From Monilinia fructicola (lineage: Eukaryota; Ascomycota; Leotiomycetes; Helotiales; Sclerotiniaceae): 64,000 nt of DNA. The DNA lies in assembly GCA_008692225.1 (NCBI GenBank), contig VICG01000002.1, forward strand, positions 248,001-312,000. Direction: 5' to 3'. Positions 1-12,829 of the stretch are shown here, piece after piece. The translations under genes were made by a program, and so were the position numbers. The notes under the pieces were generated by a model. It worked only from the letters and a program-made list of their open reading frames with translations, had not been told where the DNA came from and did not search any database. The first letter of the stretch is position 1. Each line of letters begins with the position of its first letter.

Positions 1-2
1 AA

Positions 3-653
3 TGTCTACCAGGCACCGCATCATCTTCAACAAGTAAAACGACAGCCAGCACAACAATCTCCGGTACACCTACCACCACAGTTTCCGCAACTACTACAGG
101 TGCAGCTCCATACCCCGGCACCACGCTGCAAAGTAGTTACTATTGGATTCGCGCCGTTGAATCACCAAATTTCCAGTCAGTACTTTCTACTCACCTTCCT
201 CTTTATGACCCGGAATTTACACGAAGAAAAACAAAGTCTAATCCATTCCACATCCTTAGTTCCTACCTTCAAGCCTCACCAACCGCAAAGCCCGGCACCG
301 CACTCCTAGCCGACAGATCCACCGCCGGCCAATACCAAATCGTATCTGGACAACTTGTCGAATTAATCGCACCTAATACCTTCCTCTACGCCAATGTCCA
401 ACCACCCGTCAATTCATCCGCTGTCAAACTTTCCATGACGTTTAATACCACTCAGAACACATTTGGTACATTTGCATTCAGTGGAGATGCGGTGACTTGG
501 AGCGTAGCTAGTATCAATCGGCCAAATTTGAGTGCATGGTTGGTATGCGGCTCACAGGAATTGTGGATCAATTTGGGGAATTATGCATATTTGACCCCTA
601 CGGGATGTGTAGATGAAACGATTCATTATTTCAATGGTGCAACTGTGGATTAA
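3..653 (+). CDS. 3' end of a Ser/Thr-rich protein, probably secreted (partial)
   Basis: The frame starting at base 3 is open from the window edge to TAA at 651-653, giving 216 residues without a start codon, so the 5' part lies outside the window. The first ~35 residues are a Ser/Thr/Pro-rich linker (for example TTTVSATTTG). The remaining ~170 residues form a compact domain with aromatic and Asn-rich stretches and two late cysteines (in WLVCGSQELW and TPTGCVDE). Such a linker before a C-terminal domain is typical of fungal extracellular or wall-associated proteins, but I do not recognise the family and the N-terminus cannot be checked for a signal peptide. No intron or frameshift is needed. 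It converges with ALG9, which ends 163 bp downstream on the other strand. Confidence 0.65.
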   Translation, partial: CLPGTASSSTSKTTASTTISGTPTTTVSATTTGAAPYPGTTLQSSYYWIRAVESPNFQSVLSTHLPLYDPEFTRRKTKSNPFHILSSYLQASPTAKPGTALLADRSTAGQYQIVSGQLVELIAPNTFLYANVQPPVNSSAVKLSMTFNTTQNTFGTFAFSGDAVTWSVASINRPNLSAWLVCGSQELWINLGNYAYLTPTGCVDETIHYFNGATVD

Positions 654-816
654 GGAGGTTGCGATAAATTGGCGAGGAATTATGCAGGAGGGGTCCGCGG
701 TCGGATCGAAGAAAAGTGTCCCTATATTGTTGTACATACCTTGATGGATTATAAGTATAGAATGCCGAAAGCCCTCAAATGAAACCCTCGAACCAAAATT
801 TTGTATACCCAAAATA

Positions 817-2851
817 TTATACAGAGCTGGCAACTTGCTTCTTTGCCACCCGCTTTAGTAAACAATGACTACCCCATCTCCTGCGGAACTTTTCTGGAAT
901 AAAGGGTAAATCTGGCAACCATATAGTTCTACCAAGAATGTGGGTCTTGGATGCGTCCAGGAATGGTTCGCATTTCACCGATTCCCACTTCTCGGTATCT
1001 TTGATGTAATGGGGTTCTAGCTCGGAGGCTACAGAACCCGGATAATAGGTGTCGACCAAAAAAGTTGCAAGCCTTAAGGTCAACCTGACGAAACATATTA
1101 GATTAATGCCCCAAACAATGCAGGAACAATTTAACTTACATATTTGCTCATGTCTTCAAGATTTTGGTCATTCATCCCTGACGGTACGAGCCATGCTCCT
1201 GACCAAATTCCGAAACCTTCACTAGCTTCAGAAAACTCCCCGGAAGGAGTCCATCGAATTCGCTTTTAACAAATCTTGCTTTCATGCCATTCGGCAAATG
1301 GTAAGAGCTTGGAAATCTGTACCATTCTTTCGCAAAGCAGACCGCATCTCCAGGTGATCCAATGGTACCATTTTGAAGAGGACTATATATCTTCAAGGGT
1401 GCCGAATATGCTGTATAAATTCCATAGATTCTTGCTACACCGATATCCACGGATCCAATAATGAAGAAGCTTACAAACAACAGCTTCAGTTTGGCTGGAA
1501 TTTTACCGATCAAGGTTTTGGGATCCGAATGACCGAAAGCTGCCAGAATGATGTGAAGTGACATGGCCGCATTAAGTGCAAGAGATGGGTAGGCGGGATA
1601 CATGAAACGCTCTTCTTTGTGTGGTTGAAAGCTGAAAATTGCAAGCCATATGTAAAACGGTGCCACAAAAACAACGGTACGAAGAGCTGTTACGGTACCA
1701 CCTTCTCGTGATCCCAATAGCTTTTGAAGTATGAAAAGAGGGAGGACTGAAATTGCAAGCACAAAACCAAATATTGAAATTGAGAAGCAAGTTGCGAATA
1801 TAAAAATGCCATGGTTCAGTGCCATAAATTTCTGGACCTCTACCTTCACCACTGAAGATATTATAAAGAACAATGTTCAGAGGAACGACCACTAATCGCC
1901 TGTAAAAGAAGCCAGAAACAAGGAATTCAAGAAACTTGTTATAATGTTAGCAATGCTTCAACATACGGTCCAAAGGAGACCCACCAGAACAACTAGGCCT
2001 CCAACAACTCCTCTAAGAAATCGCATTACTGTATCGATGATGGCATCCTTATCGCTCAGACTAGCGAAAATGACCTCTTCAATTAAGAAAGGGGCAGATA
2101 AAGCCAGAGAGAACGGCCAACCGAGAATTCCTCCAACTGCAAACCAAAAGATACCCTGTGCAGTTTTTAGGCCCCCTCTCCAGTTCATGAAAGCAGCCAT
2201 TCCAAGCATAGTTGTATACATGGCGAAGCTCGAGGGCAGGAAAGACGCTGAGGCATGGAAGAACCCAGGGCTAAATATATTTGCCATCATGAAGAACATG
2301 GCAACTCGCGGATTCAATGTTCCATTAATGACTCGAAACATTTGCGTCTGGCAAAGAGCGCATATGAATGCAAGACCATATCGAACAAAATAAAATTCTC
2401 CAAGCTGTGTTGCGATTAGAGAACGAACTGCAATTGATCTTCAGAGGGATTCATACTTTCGTGGGAAATGGGAGTAGCCTTCTAACATTCCCTATCAAGG
2501 CATGAATAGTGATGTATAACCAGCTTCGAATCGCATAATCGGGAGAATATTCCCATGTTTGTAATCCATAGCCATGACTCAGATAATGTGTAGGTTCCCA
2601 GTAATTGAAAGTCTCATCGCAGTCTTGTATAGGGGCATAGAGAGCAGCCAAAAGATTGGCACCGAGGAATACGTAAAATGCGCCGATGGGCTTGACTGCG
2701 AATGGAGTGGCCGGCCTGTAGTTTTTGTTTGGTCAGTGAACATTTTATGGCAAGGGAATTTGAGCTCTGACTTCTTCTTTTTGGAATTGGAAGCTGCAGA
2801 AGCTTTACCTCCTTGAGATGAACTCGAATTGAGTGGCTGCAGAGGAGCCAT
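817..2851 (-). CDS. ALG9: Alpha-1,2-mannosyltransferase ALG9 (GT22); frame broken at three homopolymers
   Basis: ALG9 adds mannose from dolichol-P-mannose to the lipid-linked oligosaccharide in the ER lumen during N-glycan assembly. Visible family motifs are QDCDETFNYWEPTHYL near the N-terminus, GTEPWHFYIRNLLLNFN in the middle and HKEERFMYPAYPSL later; several hydrophobic segments fit a multi-pass enzyme. Proposed exons (reverse) are 2851-2772, 2715-2457, 2404-1985, 1934-1140 and 1084-817, with introns of 50-56 bp. The third intron has a GTGGGT donor; a GTATGT donor at 1966 would leave only 32 bp. Single-base shifts lie at the A-run 1763-1766 (one extra), the C-run 1238-1241 (one short) and the A-run 1058-1063 (one extra), as read on the + strand. 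Allowing for them gives about 606 residues, the normal family length. It is divergent with NAF1. Family assignment is firm; the first exon junction is less sure. Confidence 0.88.
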
Positions 2852-3461
2852 TGCCGTTGCCGTTGCCGTTGTCGCTGCCGTTGCAATTGTTGCTGTGCTT
2901 GAGTTGGAATTGAGTTTGACAAGTAAGGTGATGGTCTCGATGTTCTGGCCTGGTGGCGTATTAATAAGTAGTTCTGCTTGTTGTACCTAGCAGACTTTCG
3001 GCTTTCAACTTTCAACCCTCAACTTTCAGCCATGACATCGTGTTCTAGCACAATATTTGCATAAATAACCTTGGAACCGGAGATAACCACCTCACGAGAG
3101 TTATGCATACCGATAAGGATGCATAAGTGTTAGCTCCCGGCGCTAAGATTAGAACTTTGGTTAATCTATCTAGATCCTGGCTTCAAGAAATATTTTGGAA
3201 ATTTTGATCTCAAAACTTTCTTGTCAGTATCAATTCAGTATTGGATAGGAACCGTGGATTTTTCTTACTTTCTTTTGATACCCCGACTTCGTATTGCATC
3301 TTGTATCTTGTATCTGGTATTATGTTACTGATATTGTATTGATACTCCTTGCCATTGAGTCAATTCACAACTTTGTCATTAAAAATACTCACTCCAGCAG
3401 CAGCAAGCTCAGATAGAATCCTTGGATTGTCGACATTCTTGGCTGATTTTCGACAGAAACG
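2852..3461. promoter_or_regulatory. Divergent promoter region ALG9 / NAF1
   Basis: The two start codons face away from each other across 610 bp, so both promoters must lie here. Near the ALG9 start the DNA is a CCGTTG-type short repeat (2852-2885). I see no convincing TATA box. A pair of TGCATA/TATGCA hexamers sits around 3100-3125. No other gene is visible. Confidence 0.5.
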
Positions 3462-5561
3462 ATGAATGATTCTGAAACCACTCCGTCAATTCCTCTGAAT
3501 GGAGGACACTCTCATATACAAAGGGAAGATGGAGAATCTGCCTCATCTTCATCCACCTTTTCCGGTATTCCTGGATTGGGCCGACTCGGAAATGCGCCCA
3601 TGTCAGAGAGTTCGAAACCACTCAGCGAAAGTGAGATCACAGAAAGCTATTTAAAAGAACAGCCCGAGTCTCAAGAAAAGTTGTCACAAAGCACCAATGG
3701 CAAACCTCAAGAAGATTCAACAATGGCAGACGCAGAGCATTTGTTGCAAGAATCTGCGACTTCAACAATACCGACCCAAACAAAAACTGAGATATTACAG
3801 GTGGCAGAAAATGATTTGGAGCAGATAAATAGCCAAATTGACACCGCAGCGCAACACGCCCCTCAACAAGAAGAACAGGCCACGATCAACATAGAGAATA
3901 CAAACAGCAATGCGATGGACATTGATATCTCAAAGCCAGAAGTCAATGCCAAAGATGATGACATGATTCCAGCAGCCGAAGACTTGGAAACTCAACCACA
4001 GACCAGTGCGATTGATGCCCAAGAACCAGAAACTCACGCAAGTCCACCTGAATTGACGCATGCTTTGGAGGCAATGCTAGGAGGTTTGTTACAGCCTGCT
4101 GCTGTGACTGCAAACGCCGCCGCTGTGGACAGTGTGCCTGCAGAATCAGCAGAAGAGGCTGAGCATCCAGAATGGGAGGTTGATTCGTCGCCATACGAAT
4201 CGTCATCTGACTCGAGCGATAGCTCATCTGATGACGACAGTGAGGATGAAGATGGTGATAATACATACAAGCTTTTGAGCCCAGAAGAACAAGCCAGGAT
4301 TCTGATGGAAGGTGATGGTGGTTCGGATGACGAGGGAACCTCCAAGGGAGCAAAGGGTGCTGGAGCGCAATTACGGACAAAGAATGAAGTACCAGAAGAG
4401 ATAATCCCCAAGCCAGACGTCACAATCACACCGGAAATGCCAATTACAGAATTGGGTAAAGTGCAAGGAATAGTGGACAATATTGTTCTCATCAAAGCTT
4501 TTACGACTGGGGAGTATCGAGTTTTAAGAGAAGAATCTGTACTATGTTTAGAGGATCGCAGTGTAATAGGCGTCGTGTCAGAAACATTAGGCAGAGTGGA
4601 ACAGCCGTTGTATTGTGTTAGATTTACGAATACTGAGGCAATTACTGAAGCAGGGCTGTCCGTCGGGACTACAGTGTCATACTCTGAACAGCATTCAACA
4701 TATGTCTTTACACAAGCTTTGAAGGCGTACAAAGGCACTGATGCTTCCAACTTGTATGATGAGGAGGTTGGTGACGAGGAAATGGAATTTTCGGATGATG
4801 AAAAGGAAGCTGAGCATAAGCGGAAGATTAAACAAAAGAAGGCAGAAAGAAGAGGGGGCAAGGCCCAACAGAATGGTAGTCATTCATATGGTGGACACAC
4901 GGCGCAACAATCACACACTCCTGGTAGCAATAGTGCCGTTTTGAATTATGACGAAGCCGAGGATGGACCTTATAAAACCCTCTCTCGACCAACTGGATTT
5001 ACTGGTGGTGCAGGTGGGGGCGAGGCTCCCCAAGAAGGTTCCCATTACAACAGACCAAGCCATCGTGGTGACAATGGAGGCAGAGGCAGAGGACGCGGTC
5101 GTGGAGACAAAGGAAGAGGAGATCGGGGACGAGGCCGAGGACGAGGTGGTGGAAACAATGACCGAAATAGCAGCCATCCTCGTGGTACCCCATCCAATTC
5201 AAGCCCTGGAGTATTCAACCCTCATCCACACACCTTACCCCCAAAGCCCAACTTTCCACCTCCTCCAGCCCCTTCAAACATATACAACAATCCAAACCAA
5301 GCACAATATCCCTCCCAACAAGCTCCACTATGGCCAATGTATCCACAGAGTTATCAGCCACCATTTCAACAACCCCAACAATCTCAGCAGCCATTTCAAC
5401 CTGTACAAAATACTTGGCCAGGTATGCCTCCTCCCCCAACTATCCCAGCAGGAGCCTTCATAAACCCGGCATTTTTCACCCAGCAACATGGAGCAAACCA
5501 GAACGGCGCAAACCCATGGACTCACCTAGGAGAGCAAAACGGAAATGGAGAAAGCGGGTAA
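3462..5561 (+). CDS. NAF1: H/ACA snoRNP assembly factor NAF1
   Basis: NAF1 is the non-core H/ACA RNP assembly factor. It binds the Cbf5/dyskerin module in the nucleus and is later exchanged for Gar1. The single-exon 699-residue ORF has a long acidic, Ser-rich N-terminal half (DSSPYESSSDSSDSSSDDD around residue 240). The Gar1/Naf1 beta-barrel domain lies at about residues 325-430 (ELGKVQGIVDNIVLIKAF, DRSVIGVVSETLGRVEQP) and ends in the family-typical KGTDASNLYDEE. A Lys-rich segment follows, then an RGG/GR-rich tract (about 525-570) and a Pro/Gln-rich tail. The ATG at 3462 is the first in frame. Nothing is broken. Gar1 is excluded because it lacks the long acidic N-terminus and this post-barrel motif. 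Confidence 0.93.
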   Translation: MNDSETTPSIPLNGGHSHIQREDGESASSSSTFSGIPGLGRLGNAPMSESSKPLSESEITESYLKEQPESQEKLSQSTNGKPQEDSTMADAEHLLQESATSTIPTQTKTEILQVAENDLEQINSQIDTAAQHAPQQEEQATINIENTNSNAMDIDISKPEVNAKDDDMIPAAEDLETQPQTSAIDAQEPETHASPPELTHALEAMLGGLLQPAAVTANAAAVDSVPAESAEEAEHPEWEVDSSPYESSSDSSDSSSDDDSEDEDGDNTYKLLSPEEQARILMEGDGGSDDEGTSKGAKGAGAQLRTKNEVPEEIIPKPDVTITPEMPITELGKVQGIVDNIVLIKAFTTGEYRVLREESVLCLEDRSVIGVVSETLGRVEQPLYCVRFTNTEAITEAGLSVGTTVSYSEQHSTYVFTQALKAYKGTDASNLYDEEVGDEEMEFSDDEKEAEHKRKIKQKKAERRGGKAQQNGSHSYGGHTAQQSHTPGSNSAVLNYDEAEDGPYKTLSRPTGFTGGAGGGEAPQEGSHYNRPSHRGDNGGRGRGRGRGDKGRGDRGRGRGRGGGNNDRNSSHPRGTPSNSSPGVFNPHPHTLPPKPNFPPPPAPSNIYNNPNQAQYPSQQAPLWPMYPQSYQPPFQQPQQSQQPFQPVQNTWPGMPPPPTIPAGAFINPAFFTQQHGANQNGANPWTHLGEQNGNGESG

Positions 5562-6179
5562 TACTTGATAGACTATGTATGATTATTGTATTTAATGAAA
5601 TTATCACCAAAACCTCTATGAGTCTCGTGATATTGCGACAGATTCGTATTGATTGTACCCCAGATACAAAATGCGCTGCCATGGCCTCTTCATCATGGGC
5701 CAGGACCGAATCAATCTCCTACTTATTAGTTCTTATATTGTCCTTAGCAGCCTCAGTTATGACCAAGTGGTTCCCTTTGACTGGCAAATCAGAAAGTAAC
5801 TGTACTTACTGAAAACTCCCACCGGCCAATGATCAGACTTTCGCAATTTCAATCAATCGCCATCCACTGGTTATACATCAAGAGCATTTCCTATGCCCGA
5901 TGGGGTGTTGATACGCCGTTGGACTGTTGATAGCCTGGAGGTATAATTCATACCGGAAAAGGAAAAAAAGTCCCTGTCCAGGTGGCGATAAGAACAAATC
6001 TGGTGGGGTTCTGCCCCGCGAACAATCTTATCGATCATTTGATGATAAACTGGTTCACGATGCAGATACAGATATAAGTTGCATGGAGGCTATTGCTGTG
6101 TTTTCTTTGATAAAGTCAATCTATGGATTAAAACCTGGATTCCCGTCTTTTCCCAACTCAAAATTGGAATATCTTCACA
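5562..6179. other. Intergenic, NAF1 3' end and DUF3445 promoter
   Basis: 618 bp between two same-strand genes. Short ORFs here have no recognisable similarity. I see no repeat or RNA gene. Confidence 0.4.
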
Positions 6180-7632
6180 ATGGGTGAGGCGACGTTGGAA
6201 GATTCCTATATATGGATCAGATCTACCTGCGAGCGGTTCAAACCCTCAGAAGCCACTCGAATGGCTACTCATGATCCGAAAATGTTGTTATATGGGGCCG
6301 GCTTGGTCTGTCTTGTTGGCTGGTTGTTGATACGAGCCGCAACTGTGTTAAAGAAAACGAGCTACGCCAGACCGAGAACACCGGATCTGGAGAAGCCGAC
6401 ATCTAGGTATTCAAAGGCTCAGAGACCGTTGGGGGGTTAGTCCTGATGGTAAAATCGGTGAACAATAGCTGATTCCTTGACAGTCTGGGAGCCTATACAA
6501 TTCAACCGCCCAAGGGCACTTCCCTCTCCAAACTGGGATGTACATCAAACAAAACCAAATGCATACCGACCTTTTCGCCACGGACCATATCACATTACCA
6601 TGGGATTGCGAAACATGGATTGGAATGAATGGATAGGTACATGATTTCCAGCCCAACTGGAAGGCTGCATGGCTAATATTTCAAAGAATTGGACAATCAT
6701 TACATGAAATACCATGAAGACAAGGCCAAGCGAATTATCGAACGTGGCGCTAGATCCTGTTACACCGACCCTTCGGCATTTGATGGTGCTGTTGAGCTCC
6801 TTGAAGAACTTTGTGCATATCTCCCCGAACGATATCCCACACTCTACAAACGCACTACAGTCGGTATGGATAATCTTCTCACTGGCGAATCATTCAACAT
6901 CGTCGAACGGCCGCTTGCAGAGGATCCCATGCAGATGGCAGCCCGCTTCACGCAAGATGACCTGGCCATCATGTTTGAGAAGGAAGATGGCCAATACTAT
7001 CTTCTTGCAGGATCGATTTTACTTGCGGGATTTTGGCGTTTGGAAGATAAACTAGGTATGCCGTTGAGTGAGATCCATACGTCTGGTGACGTACCAGGCT
7101 ACAAATCAAAACTAGAGAAGGGAATGATGAATTTTTTCCGAAGAATCCAGCCTAACGGGCCTGTGCAACGCGTATATCTCTCCGGATCATGGCGGCCTGC
7201 ATATGCTAACCGATGTTTCAGAACAACTACTTTATTCAAGTAGATGATCAACTAGCATGGTCATCAAGCATTGGCCCCGAAGATGGTGAACCCGGTACCG
7301 TGAGTTGGGATACTGCGGAGAAAAACAAGGCGATCGAACATCATTGGTTTCGTTCTGAACGGCAGTCTTTGAGGAGACTGCCAAGATCTGGCGGAGTGGT
7401 TTTTACCATTAGGACCTACTTCCATCCAATCACGGAGATATGCGAGGAGCCGTACGTTCCTGGGAGATTGGCAAGTGCCGTGAGGAGTTGGGGTGATGAT
7501 GTCAGCAAATATAAGGGAAAGGAGAAGTATGGTGAAGTTCTATTGGAGTACTTGGATAAGAAACACAAAGAACAGGTTGAAGCGGGGCTTGAGGTGGAAA
7601 AAGAAGAGGAGGTTAGAGCATATCCTTACTGA
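6180..7632 (+). CDS. DUF3445 protein (heme-dependent oxidative N-demethylase-like), membrane-anchored
   Basis: Four exons (6180-6435, 6484-6636, 6687-7171, 7222-7632) joined by introns of 48-50 bp give 434 residues in one clean frame. Residues ~33-50 (LLYGAGLVCLVGWLLIRA) form one transmembrane helix, so the protein is probably membrane-anchored at its N-terminus. The body matches fungal DUF3445: FNRPRALPSPNWDVHQTKP, then the YRPFRHGPYHITMGLR segment, the DWNEWIELDNHYMKYH motif and the C-terminal FTIRTYFHPI. Characterised members of the superfamily are heme-dependent oxidative N-demethylases acting on small amines; the substrate of the fungal proteins is not known to me. Neighbours give no pathway hint. 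The start at 6180 is the first ATG of the TM-encoding exon. Confidence 0.85.
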
Positions 7633-10600
7633 GGTGTTTGAGAAATTGAGCCGTGTTCCGGCCTGAGAATATGCACAGGTCGAAAGGCTTGGACCCTGGG
7701 ACTTTAGGTTGCGTATGTTTCCGGTGTCTATAGCGTCGTAGCCGGAGCAAGCCGATTGGAATTGAAATCAGGATATCATTATTTTTTCACCCTGGCCTGG
7801 AAGATTACATGTGATTCCACGGGCAAAGTGAACTAGCATCCCCCACTTGATTCATATTGATCGTGCATATAAACATTATCGCTGTAGCCAACATGCATAT
7901 GTCAAATTTTCTCACGCGGATTCTGTCATAAGCCTTTTGAAAGCAGACTCATTCTCCCGCATAGAATTTCCTCATGCAAATCCCCCATGTTTCGGCCAGC
8001 AGCACACCGCTTAAAGCTCTATCGGCCTTCAGAATTGGATCATGCGAATGCGAATAGAACAGGAAATCATGGAGCCAGCAATGGAAGTACTTACTCTGCC
8101 TTTCCTCTCGAAGTATTCTCTATTCTTTCCTCACGCTGGTCGTGGATTTCTCTTTTTATTCTCTTCTTTTGGCGCTGGTCGCCCTTTTTTTCCGAAATCA
8201 AAATTTTAATTCCGCCATTGAACGTTATGCAGATATGTCTCATTGCGGAACAGTTGTCTTCACAGCTCTCCTTTTTTCTAGATACTATTTGATTCGGTCC
8301 CATCTTTTCATGCCTTATACTCCAGCTTCAAGACATGGCTAGTTATGGCTTTGCTGAGGGAAATTGTGCTTTTTTGATAACCTCTTCACATATGGACTTC
8401 TCATTCGTTCTTAAGCTTCTTTACACTCCCCGCCACTCCTTTTGATCATCCACAACATTCTAGTGTCCTACCGAGGGAATTGTTTGACCAAAATTATTTC
8501 CTCCCTACCTAAAAGCCCATTTATCTTACGACGCCAACTACGAAATGACCTTTGCCCTCTAACGCCGATACTCAAAAAGTAGACTAATCTTCCTCTCACC
8601 ATGCCCCCCAAACAACTTACTTCGTGCCCCGTGTTATCAGTCTTATTTACCATATAGTATGTTGTTGCGGCCTCCCAGCATTTTCACATCTTCAGCTGGT
8701 CGTCTACTAAACAGGTTCAGAACTCACCACACAAGATTTTGCTAAGTGTCTAAATGTCGCATCAGCCAGATGGAAAATAGAAAGGAGAAAGCTACTATTC
8801 ACTTTCATGACAACAACTAGAGGGGCACCAAGAGTACTCCTTCCAGCGTCTCTAAAATTATCTCGGGTATGTCAGTTTGCAATTTTGTAAGTGATTCAAT
8901 GGGCTTGAGAAAATGTTTCCTTGGAGGAAAACTATGAGTTTGCATTCATTCTGAGGATAGATGTAAAGACAGCTGAGCAATAGGTTCGCTTATCATCGTC
9001 TTTTCTCTTAGCCTCAGGTTATGAAGTGAATAGTTTTTCAAAGGAGTCAGCATGCTTTCATCTTACAACTTGCTACTCACCAAGCGCTAAGATACAACAT
9101 TTGAAGGGTCCTTACCTTGCTGGCTTCCTAAATAGGTTCCTTCACTATTTTACAAATATCTGTACTGAGTGCAACAAACAGCGTCCATTGCATACAGTTC
9201 TCTCAGCAAGACGTCAACACCAAAAGAGGTGGTTCATGAAGACGTCTTAGGAGAACGAACTCGAAGTGAGGCGTACCAACAAGAATTTGATGGGGGAAGA
9301 AAATCGAAGAAATATATTCATTGCCAGATGAAACGACCTCAAATTCTACGAAAATCAGATATGAATACGGGTGAAAGGGTTCCAAGGGAAAAGCGTCGGG
9401 ATGCACTGCATCACCACGCATGCCGTAGTCCACGTCAATCCTCCACCACAATTTCAGCAGGCGATAAAGTTCTAAGCAGGGAATGGCATCTTAAAGGAGA
9501 TGAATTCCTCCTGCTTTGATCGAAATGCACCCCCTAGATTTCCGAGGACCGTGACATGATTAGAGAAAAGCAGGGCAATGGCCCTTGACTCCAAACAGAA
9601 CGACTAGCGGCTCTATTGCATGACCTCCAAACCTAGATAACAGTATCGTGACACTTCTTTCTCAGAAGAATGCGAAGATTGCGATCGCAATCAAATCTAT
9701 CCTATCGGGCGGAAATCGGGCTTTCAAATGGAAGCTGCCATTGGAGGTTATGAAACGCTTTACTAGATAAGGATCGTGGTAAGATTGAAAGACGTATCAA
9801 AGGAAAGGATAGTTCAGAGAAAGAAATACGGATGGTGCGCTTGCTATGTCTCAGAATGATGGCAAGGAGCTACCACTAGTTGGTTCTGGTCGGTTTGGCA
9901 ATTCATCAAGCAATGAAAGACAGATGATATCCATGGACGATTGAATCATGAGATGATTGCTTCGAAAGTCCGGGAAGAAAGTGATAAATGCAATGGATGT
10001 TGCAAAGTAAGTTCTCATGATATCTTTCGCAATCATGCCTAATTTCATTTTCCAAAATGTGAAGCCTGAGAATCCGAAAGCCTCCATTATGGACCAAGAG
10101 ATGATCACAAAACAATAGGAGAAGAGGGAGAGGTAAATTCCCTTCCTTTCCCCTCGGCATTTGCACATCTAACTTCCCCTTTTCAGGCCTGCAGGTTCAA
10201 GACCCATCCAAACAAAGCATCGTCGACATACAATTCTCCTACACGTCCATCAGGAACTTGAATCCAGTCGGAAGATCCTACACTCTCTTTCCCTCTGTTG
10301 CTTTTCGTATTCAGGTCTCAGACGTGGAACGCTACATTTTTCACGAGACAAAATCCCAGGACTTAGGGATAAGTTTGCTTGGTTATAGAAACTCATTGGA
10401 ACTTCGATACCGGATTGCACGCTGGGGAGAGTTCCTGCATTTTTCTCCGTGTTTGGTTTACTAGTGGTTCAGAAGTAACACTGTTACAACTCTGAAGGAT
10501 CTATTCTGGAGTTGTAGAATCTTCCTGGCAGAGCGATGGGCGTTGAGGAATAATGAAATATTACTTGATGAACATTCACAAGATCATAATTATCGCGATT

Positions 10601-12829
10601 CTAAGGTGCATTCTCTGGGAAACTCCAGTTGATGGTTGGTGGGTCTTGGTGTATTCTCATAATATGGAGAAGCGGGTACTTTGCACCATGGTTGTGAAGC
10701 TATGAAGGCATATGCGCCAAGTACTTGGTATCTTAGGGTATGACTACAAGCAAGATGGAATCGATCATGTATGAGGACACCCTCATTTGGAATTTTAAGG
10801 AAACTGTATATCAATTCGTCGCAAGGAGCATTCCGTTCATTTATTTCAAGTCCAGAAACCATCCACATAGTCCAAGTGATTACCCCAGACATCATATCAA
10901 ATTGATCATCCACACCCACCATATTCATCTCACTACTTTATATCTCATCATGAACAACCCCAAGCCGTGGCTTTCACTCCACATAATCATTCTCCTCTCC
11001 TCACAGCTTTCGATCCCCATAATCCACACTTACAATCCTCAAACTGCATGTTCCACTCTCATCAATAGATCCACATCTCCTTTCATCTCAAGTATCAGTA
11101 TCCCCTACCAAACCCATGATATATAGCATAGAATATAATAAGCCATCTTTCATCTTCATATTAAAATCTCTCTTCGTCGCATGCAACGACCCCCATTCAT
11201 CTCTGTCCGCGCATAGTTGTATGAGTGCCGACCGATCGACTGGAAGGAACTCGGTATGCGAACTGCAGCCACCTTTCACTTCTTCTTCCAGTACTTAATC
11301 GCATCAATACGCACCTTCGGATCCAAAAATTTGGAATCGCAGAGATCCGCCACTGTTGACCCGTCTCAAAGCTTTAGCTGGTAGTTAGTCGCGAATTGTC
11401 TCTAGACTCATCTTTTTTCCTGGCTTGTCATCATTATAAACGAAGTAGCACAAAATGAGTACTTGATACTTTATGTGTAAAGAAGTGTACAATGAGATCT
11501 GATATGGAATATACATCCATGAAATCATACAGACCCCGAAATATGGGTTATTTCCAATCAAAATGCACATTTACTTCGCTCCATCAATCTAGGAAGGCCA
11601 CCAAGCGAGAGATATCCACTGAAACCGCATGTACCCCAAGCAAACGTATGAAGAAACCGATGGTTATCGAAGAATACGTTTCACCGCTGCAAAACAAATG
11701 AACAGGATGACTTCGATGCCACATGCAATCTCACCTACCCAGCAACTCCCAGCCCCCAAACTAGGAAAAGAGTGCATCTCCTGGACTACCAGAAGACTAC
11801 ATCTTGCTTTTTAGACCAACTAAGGTCTCTTTGCGGGGCAGTTCCAGATGAGGGGGATGAAGGCCACGGTGGGGAACAATTCCTCTCCAGATATCTACCA
11901 GGGCAACAAACAAAATAGCACGCAGAAATCGACGAAAAGACAAAGGGAAGGAAAGTGACAGTCGAGTCGGGTACCCTTGCGCCATGGGGATTTGTTGTTG
12001 TGTACCGTCGATTGACGAGAGAGGCTCGCTTCTTGGGGTATGTATGTGAGGCGGGGAACTTATGTGAATATGTGAATATGTGAATAAGGGATTTGGCTGC
12101 GGGCTTGCTGGGTGCTGGGAAGTGTTGTGAAATGCGTGTCTTTAGATATGCCATCTATTCCTCTCTTGCTCCCTCCTGCTCCTGATACCTGAATAGCAAC
12201 AATCTGCCCATGTTCCAACCACAGCACATAAAGCAGTGGAAGACTTTCCTCACCACCCTAAATCTCGACTGTATAATTCAGAGCTCAAACGTTGCGACAC
12301 ACTTACATATAGTACCACTGTCATGTTTCTTCAAGCAATTCCTCAAAGAGGAATGCGATTGCCATGGTTCAATGAACAAAAATTTCCGCACTGTCAGTCA
12401 GCCCTGCATCCAGATCTTGACCTAGGTTTTACTTGCTGTATGTCTGCATTCTCTGGGTATATTCTGACCGTTCCTGCTTTCATAACAAAGACCAGCGAGC
12501 TTCTCTTATTTTATCTTATCTGACAGGAGCGGCGGAATGCAAGCACCATGCCCCATAACCAGCACCGAAGAATCTGACGAGGAGTTTACGACCATCACGA
12601 TTGTTCAAAGGAATGCAGAGAAATGAAACCATCATTTTTTAGAAGGGTGTGAGCCCAACATAAGAGGTAGTCGCCGAGGGACTATGCTTCCTGGTTCTAT
12701 AAAACGCCATGCCGTCTATATGTATACCCAATTCCGTAGCGCCGCTGACCCCCAGGTCTGGTATAAATATCTATGTCGTAACCATCCCATACCCAAAATC
12801 ACACCCACATTACAACATATGTACTCTGA
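7633..12829. other. 5.2-kb intergenic region without a recognisable gene
   Basis: All ORFs are short (128 codons or fewer), overlap on both strands and share nothing with families I know. A TATA-like CATATAAAC at about 7865 and CT-rich stretches at 8090-8300 look like promoter or UTR material, but no ORF with coding character follows. CT-rich tracts recur at 10.9-11.1 kb. No tRNA-like A/B boxes, terminal repeats or transposase motifs were seen. Confidence 0.4.

Noticed and set aside
4034..4861. 275-codon minus-strand ORF opposite NAF1
   Set aside because: It is the antisense shadow of the acidic, Ser-rich NAF1 coding sequence; no domain of its own.
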